Shown: positions 37,264-46,735 of the stretch, in pieces | Layout of the letters: each line of letters begins with the position of its first letter | Numbering within the stretch: the first letter of the stretch is position 1 | From: Pseudonocardia terrae | GTDB lineage: Bacteria > Actinomycetota > Actinomycetes > Mycobacteriales > Pseudonocardiaceae | Length of the DNA stretch: 64,000 bases | NCBI RefSeq assembly: GCF_021343995.1 | Contig: NZ_JAJTTE010000013.1 | Coordinates: forward strand, 62,001-126,000 | Direction: 5' to 3' | Translations under genes and position numbers: made by a program | Notes under the pieces: generated by a model | What the model saw: only the letters and a program-made list of their open reading frames with translations | The model's database searches: none | What the model was told of the DNA's origin: nothing

Positions 37264-38259
37264 GTGACGGCACCCCACCCGGCCCCGCAGGCCCCCGCCG
37301 GCTCGCTGATGCTGCTCGACGCCGCGAGCATGTACTTCCGCGCCTTCTACGGCGTGCCCGAGTCGATCACCGCGCCCGACGGGACACCGGTCAACGCCGT
37401 ACGCGGGTTCACCGACATGGTCGCCCGGCTCGTCGCCGAGCACCGCCCCGCCCGGCTCGTCGCGTGCCTGGACCTCGACTGGCGGCCGGCGTTCCGGGTG
37501 GAGGCCCTGCCCTCCTACAAGGCGCACCGGATCGAGGGCTCCACGCCGGGCAGCGGGCCGGACACCGCGCCCGCGGGGATCCCCGAGGAGGTACCGGACA
37601 CCCTCGCGCCGCAGGTGCCGATCATCCTCGACGTCCTGGCCGCGGCGGGCATCGCGACCGGTGGGGCCGAGGGCCACGAGGCCGACGACGTGATCGGCAC
37701 GCTGGCCCACCGCGAGGCCGCCGACCCGGTGCTCGGGGTCAGCGGCGACCGGGACCTCATGCAGATCGTCCGCGAGGAGCCCACGCCCGTGCGGCTGCTC
37801 TACGTGGGCCGCGGCCTGGCGAAGGCCGAGCTCCTCGGCCCGGCGGAGGTCGCCGAGAAGTACGGCGTGCCGCGGGACCGGGCCGGCGAGGCCTACGCCG
37901 AGATGGCGATGCTGCGCGGCGACCCCTCCGACGGGCTGCCCGGCGTGCCCGGGGTCGGCGCGAAGACCGCGGCCACGCTGGTCGGGAAGTTCGGCTCGTG
38001 GGCCGAGCTGGTCGCGGCCGTCGCCGACCCCGGTGACACGCGGCTGGCCGCGAGCGTGCGGAGCAAGCTCGGCAAGGCCACGGACTACCTGGCGGTCGTC
38101 GAACCCGTGGTGCGGGTGGTGCAGGACGCGCCGGTGGAGCTGTCGCGCTCCGACGTCCTGCCCGACTCCCCCGCCGACGCCGGCGCCCTCGCCGCCCTGG
38201 CCGAGCGCTGGGGCCTGGGCGGGTCGGTCGACCGGCTGGTGGCGGCGCTCAAGGGCTGA
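37264..38259 (+). CDS. 5'-3' exonuclease (PolA-like FEN domain)
   Basis: The 331-residue protein is a stand-alone version of the 5' nuclease domain of DNA polymerase I. It has the Asp/Glu metal clusters in '[16 protein letters not shown]', '[12 protein letters not shown]' and '[10 protein letters not shown]', '[13 protein letters not shown]', and the helix-hairpin-helix '[13 protein letters not shown]'. It should remove RNA primers or flaps. The GTG start lies just ahead of the first conserved strand. It diverges from the M24 gene by 58 bases. Confidence 0.9.
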   Translation: MTAPHPAPQAPAGSLMLLDAASMYFRAFYGVPESITAPDGTPVNAVRGFTDMVARLVAEHRPARLVACLDLDWRPAFRVEALPSYKAHRIEGSTPGSGPDTAPAGIPEEVPDTLAPQVPIILDVLAAAGIATGGAEGHEADDVIGTLAHREAADPVLGVSGDRDLMQIVREEPTPVRLLYVGRGLAKAELLGPAEVAEKYGVPRDRAGEAYAEMAMLRGDPSDGLPGVPGVGAKTAATLVGKFGSWAELVAAVADPGDTRLAASVRSKLGKATDYLAVVEPVVRVVQDAPVELSRSDVLPDSPADAGALAALAERWGLGGSVDRLVAALKG

Positions 38260-38290
38260 GGTCCGGACCGGGCGTCACTGCCCGGTCCAC

Positions 38291-38363
38291 GCTGCCGGAT
38301 CTCGCGGCCGGATCTCGCTGCCGGATCTCGCGGCCGGATCTCGCTGCCGGATCTCGCTGCCGG
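38291..38363. repeat. Five tandem 13-bp repeats
   Basis: The unit GCTGCCGGATCTC alternates with GCGGCCGGATCTC over five full copies (38291-38355) plus a partial sixth. The array lies downstream of the exonuclease and just before the stop of the Eis-like gene (convergent). It holds a CGGATCTC half-site in each copy; no function is known. Confidence 0.85.
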
Positions 38364-38390
38364 GGCTGCGCCGCCGGCGGCCGTGGTGGG

Positions 38391-39734
38391 TCAGAAGAAC
38401 GTCCCGCACCACGGCACGGTGTCCGGCCCGGTCGCCGCGAAGAGCCGGTCGGCGCGGGCGACGGCGGCCCCGTCGTGCACGGTCCACCAGCCACTCGCGA
38501 CGAGCTCGGACGGCCGCCGGTCGCCCAGGTAGGCCATGGCGAGGCCCGCGACGTCGCATTCCAGGTCGGCCGGCCAGTCCTCGGCCGGTGAGGGGTCTGG
38601 GGGGCCCGCGCCGTTCGTACCGGCGGCGCGGCCGTCGATCACGTGCACGCCGTCGTTGCCCGGGAACAGGGCGTCGTGCACGCGGAGGCGGAGCGGCTCG
38701 CCCCCGGACTCGCCCCAGCTGCGGGCGGCGAAGGCGGCGGGCACGTCGAGCAGGCGCAGCCAGGTCTCGTCGTCGACGCCGGTGGTGCGGCAGGCCCGCG
38801 GGTCCTCGAGGAACAGGTCCACCGGCTCGTCCAGTGGGCGCAGGTGCGCCGAGACGGCGCGGAGGAGGTCGATGCGCAGCAGGAATCGCCAGAGGCCTGC
38901 TGTGGCCTGCGGGGTCGCGGCGTGCAGGTCGTGGAGCTCGAGGACGTTCTCGCCGAAGTCCGTACCGTCCTGGCGCACGGTCCAGGTGGCGAAGCCGTCG
39001 TCGCCGCGGGGGCCGGTGTGCACCGCGATCCCCCGGGCCTCGTCGGCGGTCCGCCGGGAGCGCAGGACGTGCGCCCACCAGCCCTCGTCGCGTTCGATCG
39101 GGCCCGGGCGTGCGGTCGCGGCCAGGATGCGGGCGTAGAGCGGCGGCAGGACCGTCGCGGCCTCGTCGGGGTCGAGCAGCCGGACCTCGCCGCCCGCCGG
39201 GGCGCCGGTGCGGAAGCGGGCGCCGGCGGTCACCCGCAGGTTCCGGCCCCGGCTGGCGACGCCGTAGCCGAAGCGGCCGTAGATGCGCGCCTCGCTGGCC
39301 CGCAGGGTCGCCGCGATCTCACCGCGGTCGGCGGCGTCGGACAGCTGCTCGCGCATGAGCCCGGTGAGCAGGCCGCGACGGGTCCGGTCGGCCCGGACGC
39401 CGACGCGGGTGACGGCCGCCATCGGTACCCGCGCCCCGCCGGGCACCGTGAGTGCCGACCCGAAGCTCATCGCGGTCCCGGCGAGGGTGCCCGCGGGCAG
39501 GTCCACGCCGAACGTGCGGCCCGGGGCGTAGGAGAGCCGGGTGAGGGCCCAGTGCTCGTCGTCGGCGGGCCCACCGCCGTGGAGGGCGGCGCGGAAGAGG
39601 GTGTGCGCCGAGCGGAGCTCCCCGGGCTCCAGCACCCGCACCTCGGCGGCGGGACGCGCCGCGCCGGCCGGGGACGCGGGTGGGCGCGGGGCGGCGGTGT
39701 CGGGCTCGCGGGGATCGGTACCGGTCGTGCTCAC
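38391..39734 (-). CDS. Eis-like GNAT acetyltransferase
   Basis: The 447-residue protein fits the Eis family (enhanced intracellular survival), which acetylates amines of aminoglycosides and other substrates at several positions. It has a GNAT core ('MAAVTRVGVRADRTRRGLLTGLM' in part, the acetyl-CoA loop), a second GNAT-like domain and a C-terminal SCP2-like domain. It ends with 'CGTFF*', and a C-terminal Phe carboxylate is part of the active site in Eis. The ATG start is supported by the N-terminal polar tail of about 25 residues. Confidence 0.88.
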   Translation of the reverse strand: MSTTGTDPREPDTAAPRPPASPAGAARPAAEVRVLEPGELRSAHTLFRAALHGGGPADDEHWALTRLSYAPGRTFGVDLPAGTLAGTAMSFGSALTVPGGARVPMAAVTRVGVRADRTRRGLLTGLMREQLSDAADRGEIAATLRASEARIYGRFGYGVASRGRNLRVTAGARFRTGAPAGGEVRLLDPDEAATVLPPLYARILAATARPGPIERDEGWWAHVLRSRRTADEARGIAVHTGPRGDDGFATWTVRQDGTDFGENVLELHDLHAATPQATAGLWRFLLRIDLLRAVSAHLRPLDEPVDLFLEDPRACRTTGVDDETWLRLLDVPAAFAARSWGESGGEPLRLRVHDALFPGNDGVHVIDGRAAGTNGAGPPDPSPAEDWPADLECDVAGLAMAYLGDRRPSELVASGWWTVHDGAAVARADRLFAATGPDTVPWCGTFF

Positions 39735-39818
39735 GGTCGTCGATCCTCGGGCCCCGGGCCGCCTCCTGTCATCCGGAATCCGGTGCGGGCCGGGTCCGGC
39801 TCGGCCGGAGCGCCGGGA

Positions 39819-40844
39819 TCAGACGCGAGCGACCTGGTAGGTGCCCTGGTCGTCGAGGACCGTGACCGGGACCTCGACGTTCTCGCCGTCGACGTTCGCG
39901 GTGCAGCTGAAGGTCGAACCGGCCTCGACCTTCTGGCCCTCGGGGCAGCTCACGCCGGTGGCGCCGAGGCCGTAGTCCTGGGTGAGGATCTGGGTGACCC
40001 CGGCCTGCAGGGCCGGCTGGTCGAACTCCTCGGTCACGAGGAAGCCCGGCTTCCAGAACGCGGTCACGGCCAGGACGGCCAGCACGACCACCAGTACGGC
40101 GGCGCCGGCCACGAGCTTCCGGTCGCCCCCGGGCCACCCGCGCCGGCGTACGGCGCGGCCCGTCCCGCCCGGGAGGGTGGAGGTCGCGGAGGCGGCACCG
40201 GGGATGCCGGTGCCCGCCGGGTCCCAGCCGCCCTGCACCGCCGTGCGGTCGCCCTCGGGGGTCCAGCCGCCGTGCACGGCCGTGCGGTCGCCCGCCGGAT
40301 CCCAGCTGCCCTGCACCGCCGTGCGGTCGCCCTCCGCGGCCCAGGAGGCCTCGGCCCCGCTCTGCGGGGTGGCCGCCGGGTCCCAGGCCGCGGTCCCGGC
40401 CGGGTCCCGGTCCGGACCTTCGCCCCGGGTGGCGGTGCTCCAGCCCGAGCCGGTCACGGTCGCCTCGGGGTCGCCAACGCCACCCACGCCGCCCACGCCA
40501 CCCACGCCACCCGGGTCGCCGACGCCGCCCGGGTCGCCAACGCCGCCCGGGTCGCCAACGCCGCCCGGGTCGCCGGCCGGGACGGCCGGGGAGCCGTAGG
40601 CCGGGGTGGGCGGGTCGGCCTCGCCGGTGCGGGTGAAGTCCCACCCGGACCGCCCGGTGTGCGGCACGGTGACCGACGCGGAGTCGTCCGTGACGGCCTT
40701 CCCCCCGCCGGGGCCGTACCGGTCGGCGTCATACCGCTCGGCGCGGTCCTCCGCGGACGGGTCCGGTCCGGTCGCGTCGCCCTGGCCGCCGGCGGCCCGG
40801 TGGCTCCGCTCCGTCTCCCCGTGCGGGTCCCGTGGGGTGCTCAT
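39819..40844 (-). CDS. DUF4333 membrane-anchored protein with repeat-rich N-terminus
   Basis: The 341-residue protein has a long polar, low-complexity N-terminal half, one membrane helix (about 240-262) and a C-terminal DUF4333 domain with 'GATGVSCPEGQKVEAGSTFSCTA' (two cysteines likely forming a disulfide). The N-terminal half contains four 'GDPGGV' hexapeptides followed by 'GGVGGVGGV' (near residues 90-120) and three copies of 'GDRTAV..G.W.P' (near 175-210). DUF4333 domains occur on the extracytoplasmic side in actinobacteria; function unknown. Its upstream region is the 15-bp minisatellite. Confidence 0.86.
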   Translation of the reverse strand: MSTPRDPHGETERSHRAAGGQGDATGPDPSAEDRAERYDADRYGPGGGKAVTDDSASVTVPHTGRSGWDFTRTGEADPPTPAYGSPAVPAGDPGGVGDPGGVGDPGGVGDPGGVGGVGGVGGVGDPEATVTGSGWSTATRGEGPDRDPAGTAAWDPAATPQSGAEASWAAEGDRTAVQGSWDPAGDRTAVHGGWTPEGDRTAVQGGWDPAGTGIPGAASATSTLPGGTGRAVRRRGWPGGDRKLVAGAAVLVVVLAVLAVTAFWKPGFLVTEEFDQPALQAGVTQILTQDYGLGATGVSCPEGQKVEAGSTFSCTANVDGENVEVPVTVLDDQGTYQVARV

Positions 40845-40884
40845 CGCCGACCTTCCGTCCGTCCTGCGTTCCGTGCCGCGGTGC

Positions 40885-40989
40885 GTGCCCGTGTCGCCAG
40901 TGCTCGTGTTGCCAGTGCTCGTGTTGCCAATGCCCGTGTCGCCAGTGCTCGTGTTGCCAGTGCTCGTGTTGCCAATGCCTGTGTCGCCA
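40885..40989. repeat. 15-bp minisatellite with 45-bp higher-order period
   Basis: Seven 15-bp units run from 40885 to 40989, of the type GTGCTCGTGTTGCCA with variants. Every third unit carries TCGCCA/GCCC changes, giving a 45-bp super-unit repeated twice plus one unit. It lies upstream of the DUF4333 gene on its 5' side, in a 438-base gap between that gene and helY. No gene-like promoter motif or further feature is visible in the rest of the gap (40990-41282). Confidence 0.9.
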
Positions 40990-41282
40990 GTGCCTGGTCG
41001 TCATTGCCCGTCTCCTCGGTGCCCGTGTCCTCAGTGCCGTGTCGTCGGTGCTGTGTCCTCGGTGCTGGGTCGTCGGGCGCCTGGGCGGACCCCTCACGGG
41101 CCGCCCGGGCAACGATCCAAGCACACCGCGGGGCGATGCCGCGGCCGGTCACCGCCCGGCGGCGACGCTCACAGCATGGGTGCGCACGCTGCCGCCGCGG
41201 GTCGGCACCCCGCTGCCCCACCCGGCCCAGGCGGTACGCCCGCCGCCGCCCACTCCCGGCGCGCTCAGCCCACTTCCGGCGG

Positions 41283-44048
41283 TCAGCCCACTCCCGCCGC
41301 CACGACGCCCCGGCGGACCTCCCTGGCCGCCCGGTGCGCGGTGCGCCCGACCCCCTCGGTCTTCCCGGCGACCGAGGCGATCTGCTCGAGCAGGTCGAGC
41401 ACCTGCCGGGCCCACCGGACGAAGTCGCCCGCGGACAGCTCCTGCCCGTTGCGCTCGGCGGCCTCCAGGACCTGGGCCAGCGACTCCCCGCGGGCCCACC
41501 GGTGCATCGGCCAGGCGAAGCCGAGGTCCGGCTCGCGGGTGCGGTCGATCTTGTGCCGGCGCTCGTCCTGTTCGAGCTCCGCCCAGATCCGCACCGTGTC
41601 GGCCAGAGCCTCGGTGACCGCGCCCTGCGGGACCCGCGGGACCGGGGCGTCGTCCCGGCGCGACTCGTAGACCAGCGCGGACACCACCGCCGCGAGCTCG
41701 GCGGGCTCGAGGCCCGACCACACGTCGTGCCGCAGGCACTCCGCGGCGAGCAGGTCCGACTCGCCCCAGAGGCGGGACAGCCTGTGACCGTCCTCGGTGA
41801 CCGTCTCGCCGTCGAGGTACCCACGCTCCGTGAGCAGCGCCCGGATCCGGTCGAAGCCGCGGGCCAGCGAGTGCGTGGTGGCCCGGACCTTCTGCCGGAG
41901 CTGCTCGGTCTCGCGCTCCAGCCGCGTGTGGCGCTCGCCCCAGCGAGCGTGGGCCTCGCGGTCGTCGCAGCCGTGGCACGGGTGGGACCGGAGCGCACGG
42001 CGCAGGGTGGTGAGCTCCGGATCGTCGGCGGCACCGCCACCGCGCCGCTTCCGCTGCGGGGTGGGCGCCACGATGCCGGTGTTGCGCAGCGACGAGGCCA
42101 GGTCGCGCCGGACCCGCGGCGAGCGGTGGTCGACGCGCTTCGGCAGCCGCATCCGGCCGAGCGTGCTCACCGCGACCGGGAAGTCCGCTGCGGAGAGCCG
42201 GCCCGCCCAGCGGTCCTCGGTGAGCACCAGCGGCCGCGGGTCCTCGTGGTCGCCGGGCGGGTCGAGGACGACGGCGAGCCCGGAACGACGCCCGCCCGGC
42301 ACCGCGATGACGTCGCCGGGCCGCAGCGTGCGCAGCGACTCCGTGACCTCCTGGCGGCGCTCGGCCGAGCCCTGTCGGCGCAGCGCCTTCTCCCGGTCGG
42401 ACACCTGGCGGCGCAGCCGGGCGTACTCGGTGAAGTCGCCGAGGTGGCACTGCATGGACTCGGCGTAGCTGCGCAGGGCCTCGGTGTTCCGCTCGATCCG
42501 CCGCGCCAGCCCGACGACCGACCGGTCCGCCTGGAACTGCCCGAACGACTGCTCCAGCAGCTCGCGGCCCTGTTCGATGCCGAGCCGCTCCACCAGGTTG
42601 ATCGTCATGTTGTAGTCCGCGCGGAAGGAGCTGCGCAGCGGGTACGTGCGGGTCGAGGCGAGGCCGGCCACCTGCTCCGGGTCCACCCCGGGCTGCCAGA
42701 TGACGACTGCGTGCCCCTCGACGTCGATCCCCCGCCGCCCGGCCCGCCCGGTGAGCTGCGTGTACTCGCCGGGGGTGAGATCGACGTGGGCCTCGCCGTT
42801 GTACTTGACCAGCCGCTCGAGGACGACGGTCCGCGCCGGCATGTTGATCCCGAGCGCGAGGGTCTCGGTGGCGAACACGCACCGCACGAGGCCCTCGACG
42901 AACAGCTCCTCGACCGTCTCCTTGAAGGCCGGCAGCATGCCCGCGTGGTGCGCCGCGATGCCGCGCTCGAGCGCCTCGCGCCACTCCCAGTAGCCCAGCA
43001 CGCCCAGGTCGCCCTGGGGCAGGTCGCCGGTGTGCTTCTCGATGATCCGCCGGATCTCGCTGACCTCGGCCTCCGTGGTGAGCCGCAGCCCGGCCCGGAC
43101 GCACTGGCCCACCGCGGCGTCGCAGCCCGCGCGGCTGAACACGAAGGTGATCGCCGGCAGCAGGGCCGCCCGGTCGAGCCGGTCGATGACCGTGACCCGT
43201 GAGGCCGGCCGGATCCCGCCGCGGGAGCGCGGCGGCCCGCCCCGCCCGGGACCCGACGAGCGGCCGCGACGACCGTCGGTCACCCAGGTCGCCATGTTGT
43301 CCTGGCGGGTGAGCTCGCGGGTCTGCCGCAGCAGCTCGGGATCGACGGCGAGCTCGCCGGCCCGCTCGGCGAACAGGTCGTAGAGCCGGTTGCCGACCAT
43401 CATGTGCTGCCACAGCGGCACCGGCCGCACCTCGTCGACGACGACGGCGGTGTCGCCCCGCACGGCGACCAGCCAGTCCCCGAACTCCTCGGCGTTGCTC
43501 ACCGTGGCGGACAGGCTGACGAGCGCGACGTGCTCGGGCAGCTGGAGGATGACCTCCTCCCAGACCGCGCCGCGGAAGCGGTCGGCGAGGTAGTGCACCT
43601 CGTCCATGACGACGTACCCGAGCTGGTCGAGCGACCGTGAGCCCGCGTAGATCATGTTGCGCAGGACCTCGGTGGTCATCACGACCACCTGCGCGTCGCC
43701 GTTCACGCTGGTGTCGCCGGTGAGCAGGCCGACGGCCCCGGCCCCGTGCCGCTCGACGAGGTCGGCGTACTTCTGGTTCGACAGCGCCTTGATCGGCGTG
43801 GTGTAGAAGCACTTGAGGCCCTGCGCCAGGGCCAGGTGCACGGCGAACTCGCCGACGACGGTCTTGCCCGCGCCGGTCGGCGCGCAGACGAGCACCCCGT
43901 GCCCGTCCTCGAGCGCCTCGCACGCCTCGCGCTGGAACCCGTCGAGACCGAAGGGGAGGGACCCGGCGAACTCGCTCAGCCGCGGATGCGCGGCGCGGGC
44001 CCGGGCCGCGGCGTACGCCTCGGCGGGGGCCGGTGTGCTGCTGGCCAC
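41283..44048 (-). CDS. helY: Ski2/Mtr4-like DExH helicase HelY
   Basis: The 921-residue protein has the Walker A 'APTGAGKT' (near residue 56), DExH box 'VVMDEVHYLAD', motif III 'LSLSATVSN' and motif VI 'QLTGRAGRRGID', then an rRNA-processing arch/helical region of the Ski2 type. Actinobacterial HelY sits beside tatC and acts probably on RNA or in recombination. The insert 'GRRGRSSGPGRGGPPRSRGG' (near 275) is a basic, disordered loop. It starts with a GTG and ends after a basic stretch. Downstream is the minisatellite. Confidence 0.92.
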   Translation of the reverse strand: MASSTPAPAEAYAAARARAAHPRLSEFAGSLPFGLDGFQREACEALEDGHGVLVCAPTGAGKTVVGEFAVHLALAQGLKCFYTTPIKALSNQKYADLVERHGAGAVGLLTGDTSVNGDAQVVVMTTEVLRNMIYAGSRSLDQLGYVVMDEVHYLADRFRGAVWEEVILQLPEHVALVSLSATVSNAEEFGDWLVAVRGDTAVVVDEVRPVPLWQHMMVGNRLYDLFAERAGELAVDPELLRQTRELTRQDNMATWVTDGRRGRSSGPGRGGPPRSRGGIRPASRVTVIDRLDRAALLPAITFVFSRAGCDAAVGQCVRAGLRLTTEAEVSEIRRIIEKHTGDLPQGDLGVLGYWEWREALERGIAAHHAGMLPAFKETVEELFVEGLVRCVFATETLALGINMPARTVVLERLVKYNGEAHVDLTPGEYTQLTGRAGRRGIDVEGHAVVIWQPGVDPEQVAGLASTRTYPLRSSFRADYNMTINLVERLGIEQGRELLEQSFGQFQADRSVVGLARRIERNTEALRSYAESMQCHLGDFTEYARLRRQVSDREKALRRQGSAERRQEVTESLRTLRPGDVIAVPGGRRSGLAVVLDPPGDHEDPRPLVLTEDRWAGRLSAADFPVAVSTLGRMRLPKRVDHRSPRVRRDLASSLRNTGIVAPTPQRKRRGGGAADDPELTTLRRALRSHPCHGCDDREAHARWGERHTRLERETEQLRQKVRATTHSLARGFDRIRALLTERGYLDGETVTEDGHRLSRLWGESDLLAAECLRHDVWSGLEPAELAAVVSALVYESRRDDAPVPRVPQGAVTEALADTVRIWAELEQDERRHKIDRTREPDLGFAWPMHRWARGESLAQVLEAAERNGQELSAGDFVRWARQVLDLLEQIASVAGKTEGVGRTAHRAAREVRRGVVAAGVG

Positions 44049-44129
44049 CCGACCAGGCTGTCACACCACACCGACACTCCGCCGTGTGATAGCCCCGTTA
44101 CCCCGCTCACGAGCGGGGCGGACTCGCCC

Positions 44130-45143
44130 TCAGGTCACGTCGTCGACGTTGCGGGTGCTCGGCTCCGCGCTGTGCAGCGGGGCAGGCGGCGGGACCGGGC
44201 TCGGCCCGTCGAGGCCGCCGGCCCCGTGGACACCGCCGGGTGTGTCGATCCGGCTGGGCCCGTCGACCGCGCTCGGGGTGGTGTCGATCGGGGACGGGGC
44301 GTCGGGGTCCCAGTCGTCCCAGCCCTCGGCCTTGCGCAGCTTCGCCTTGCGCGCGTCGTGCACCCGCGCGATCTGGATGGCGAGCTCGAACAGCAGCGTG
44401 AGCGCCAGCGCGAGCGCCGTCATCGAGATCGGGTCCTGCCCCGGCGTGGCGACGGCGGCGAACACGAACAGGCCGAAGATGATCCCGCGCCGCGACTTCC
44501 GCAGCCGCGCGTAGCTCAGGATCCCGATCTGGTTCAGCATCACCACGAGCAGCGGGATCTCGAAGCTCACGCCGAAGATCAGCAGCAGCGCGATGACGAA
44601 CCCGAAGTAGCTCTCGCCGGTCAGCGCGGTGGTCTGGACGTTGCTGCCGATCGTCAGCAGGAACGCCAGACCCTGCGAGACGACGAAGTAGGCGAGCACC
44701 GCACCCGCGACGAACAGCACGGCGGCGGTGCTGACGAAGATCAGCGCGAACTTGCGCTCCTTCGGGTACAGCCCGGGCACGATGAACGCCCAGATCTGGT
44801 ACAGCCAGATCGGGCACGCCAGGACGATGCCGGCGACCGCACCGACCTTGAGCCGCAGCATGAACTGGTCGAACGGCCCGGTGCCGAGCAGGGTGCAGGA
44901 ACCGTCGGCGGTGAACACGGCCCGCGACGAGGCGGGCAACGAGCAGTACGGCTGCTTGAGCAGCTCGCCGAGGCTCGGCGCGCCGAAGAACCCGACCTCG
45001 AACCAGATGTAGCCGACGATCGTGGTGAGCGCGATCGCGAGCAGCGAGATCCCGAGGCGGTTGCGCAGCTCGTAGAGGTGCTCGACGAGCGTCATCGTGC
45101 CGTCGGGGTTCTTCGGCCGCCGGCGGAGGCTGAGCTTCACCAC
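44130..45143 (-). CDS. tatC: Twin-arginine translocase subunit TatC
   Basis: TatC is the multispanning receptor of the twin-arginine export pathway. The 337-residue protein has six membrane helices, with the N-terminal '[18 protein letters not shown]' (conserved 'HL.ELR.R') and '[15 protein letters not shown]'. The C-terminal tail from about residue 255 is long, charged and Pro/Gly-rich. The start GTG at 45143 is followed by a second GTG, either can serve. It is 13 bases downstream of tatA and upstream of helY. Confidence 0.95.
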   Translation of the reverse strand: MVKLSLRRRPKNPDGTMTLVEHLYELRNRLGISLLAIALTTIVGYIWFEVGFFGAPSLGELLKQPYCSLPASSRAVFTADGSCTLLGTGPFDQFMLRLKVGAVAGIVLACPIWLYQIWAFIVPGLYPKERKFALIFVSTAAVLFVAGAVLAYFVVSQGLAFLLTIGSNVQTTALTGESYFGFVIALLLIFGVSFEIPLLVVMLNQIGILSYARLRKSRRGIIFGLFVFAAVATPGQDPISMTALALALTLLFELAIQIARVHDARKAKLRKAEGWDDWDPDAPSPIDTTPSAVDGPSRIDTPGGVHGAGGLDGPSPVPPPAPLHSAEPSTRNVDDVT

Positions 45144-45156
45144 GTCGAGCGGGGCC

Positions 45157-45450
45157 TTACTGCTGGTGCTCGCGCTGCTCCGCCGGCTGCTCGGCCGGGC
45201 GCGCCGGCTCGGCGGCCGCGGGGCCCGTGCTGCCGGTGGTGCCCTGCGCCGGCGGGAGCGGGGCCGGGGGTTCCTGCTTCGCCGCCGGCTCCTCGGTCTT
45301 CCCGTCGTTCTTCATGCCCTTCATCTCGCCCTTGAAGATGCGGGCGGACTGGCCGACGGAGCGGGCCATGTCGGGCAGCTTCTTGGCGCCGAACAGCAGG
45401 AGCACCACCACCACGAGGATGACGATCTCCCACCCGCCGAGACTCGGCAT
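45157..45450 (-). CDS. tatA: Twin-arginine translocase subunit TatA
   Basis: TatA forms the pore-like assembly of the Tat pathway. The 97-residue protein has one membrane helix ('[25 protein letters not shown]' in part, with the FG motif) followed by an amphipathic helix ('[15 protein letters not shown]'), then an acidic and Pro/Ala-rich tail. Length is usual. It is followed by tatC 13 bases later. TatB is not in the window. Confidence 0.95.
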   Translation of the reverse strand: MPSLGGWEIVILVVVVLLLFGAKKLPDMARSVGQSARIFKGEMKGMKNDGKTEEPAAKQEPPAPLPPAQGTTGSTGPAAAEPARPAEQPAEQREHQQ

Positions 45451-45511
45451 GAGCAGTCCTTTCGACGGAACCGGTTCGCCCTGATAGTACGCACCGGCGC
45501 CCCGGCCACGG

Positions 45512-45697
45512 TCAGCGGCGGGCGCGCAGTTCCGCGGCCGCCGCCCGCAGCGGGACGACGGACTCCCCGGCCCGCCGGCGCTCGTGCTGGGCGGCGTGCA
45601 CGAACCGCCGCACGTGCGCCAGGCAGACCACCGCCACGGCCAGCAGCAGCACGATCCCCGCCGCACCCAGCAGGACCGGCACCCAGTACAGACCCAT
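45512..45697 (-). CDS. Small single-helix membrane protein downstream of pafC
   Basis: The 61-residue product has one hydrophobic helix ('VPVLLGAAGIVLLLAVAVVCLAHV' in part) and then a basic, helical tail. The ATG overlaps the pafC stop (TGATG), so the two are translationally coupled. It does not have the FG motif of TatA/B. It is probably an accessory of unknown function in the paf-tat cluster. Confidence 0.6.
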   Translation of the reverse strand: MGLYWVPVLLGAAGIVLLLAVAVVCLAHVRRFVHAAQHERRRAGESVVPLRAAAAELRARR

Positions 45698-46713
45698 CAA
45701 CGCTCCCCCGCTCCGTCGTCGTCCGTGGTGGCGGTCCCGGCGGACGTGGCCGCCGTGGCCGCCGTCGATGCGGACGCGAGAGCCGCCCGAGCGCGCTCGG
45801 CCACCGCGGCCGCCAGCTCCGGAGGCTCCAGCACCCGCGCGCCGCCGCCGAGGCCGAGCACCAGCCGGACCAGCCATGCCGGGTCGGCGTAGCGCAGCCG
45901 GACGCGCGCCGCGCCCGACCCGTCGAGGTGCTCGACGACCTCGTCCACCGGGTAGTACTCGGCGATCCAGCGGGCCTCGCGGGCCACCTCGAGGACCGCG
46001 GTGCGGTGCTCCTCGCTGGGCGTGAACAGCCCGCGCGAGACGTCGTGCGGCTCCGCGTCGGACGGCGGCGAGCTCGGTTCGGCGAGCTCGGCGACCTCCT
46101 CGACCCGGTCCAGCCGGAACAGCCGCACGCCCTCCGCGCGCCGGCACCAGGCCTCCAGGTACCCGCGGCCCTCGACGAGCAGCAGCCGCATCGGGTCGAC
46201 CGTCCGGCGGGACACCGCGTCCCGCCCCGCCGTGTAGTAGACGATCTGCAGGGCCCGCCCGCGGTCGAGGGCGCCGCGCACCGCGGCGGCGGTGGCCTCC
46301 TCCTCGCGGGTGAGGTCGACGGCGACGGTCGCCACCCCGGCGTCGCCCACGGCCCGCTCGATCTTGGCGGTGGCCCGCCGCACGGCCGCGGTGTCGACGA
46401 CGCCGGGCGCCTCGCTCAGCGTGCGCAGCGCCACCAGCAGGGCGGTCGCCTCCGCCGTGGTCAGCCGCAGCGGGCGGCGCATGCCGGCGTCCTCGGTCAC
46501 GCTCACCGTGTCGCCGGAGAACGAGAGGTCGACGAGGTCGCCCGGCCCGTACCCGGGCAGCCCGCACATCCACAGCAGCTCGAGGTCGCGGCGCAGCTGC
46601 CGCGGGGTGATGTCGAAGTCCGCGGCGGCCTCGGCGATCGGGATCCCGGGCCGGGCCAGCAGGTACGGCACCAGCGACAGCAGCCGCGGCAACCGGTCGG
46701 CGACCCCGCTCAC
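45697..46713 (-). CDS. pafC: WYL-domain regulator PafC
   Basis: PafC with PafB forms the transcription activator of the mycobacterial-type DNA damage response, and is encoded with the Pup ligase gene pafA. The 338-residue protein has an N-terminal winged helix (about residues 1-70), a WYL ligand-binding domain ('MRLLLVEGRGYLEAWCRRAEGVRLFRLDRV' in part) and a C-terminal WCX domain. It starts with ATG, 22 bases after the pafB stop, as in a paf operon. Confidence 0.92.
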   Translation of the reverse strand: MSGVADRLPRLLSLVPYLLARPGIPIAEAAADFDITPRQLRRDLELLWMCGLPGYGPGDLVDLSFSGDTVSVTEDAGMRRPLRLTTAEATALLVALRTLSEAPGVVDTAAVRRATAKIERAVGDAGVATVAVDLTREEEATAAAVRGALDRGRALQIVYYTAGRDAVSRRTVDPMRLLLVEGRGYLEAWCRRAEGVRLFRLDRVEEVAELAEPSSPPSDAEPHDVSRGLFTPSEEHRTAVLEVAREARWIAEYYPVDEVVEHLDGSGAARVRLRYADPAWLVRLVLGLGGGARVLEPPELAAAVAERARAALASASTAATAATSAGTATTDDDGAGER

Positions 46714-46735
46714 GCCGCACCCCCCACGACGCGCC

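Noticed and set aside
40885..40989. CRISPR-like array
   Set aside because: Units are contiguous 15-mers without unique spacers and no cas genes are near.
40729..41124. His/Trp-rich reverse frame over the minisatellite (HWQHEHWRHGH repeats)
   Set aside because: The pattern comes from the 15-bp repeat read in one frame, it overlaps the start of the DUF4333 gene, and it has no clear ribosome site.
38643..43202. A 1519-codon forward open frame
   Set aside because: It lies antisense to the Eis-like, DUF4333 and HelY genes and has shadow composition (Arg, Gly, Val, Ala, Gln), which is usual in GC-rich DNA.
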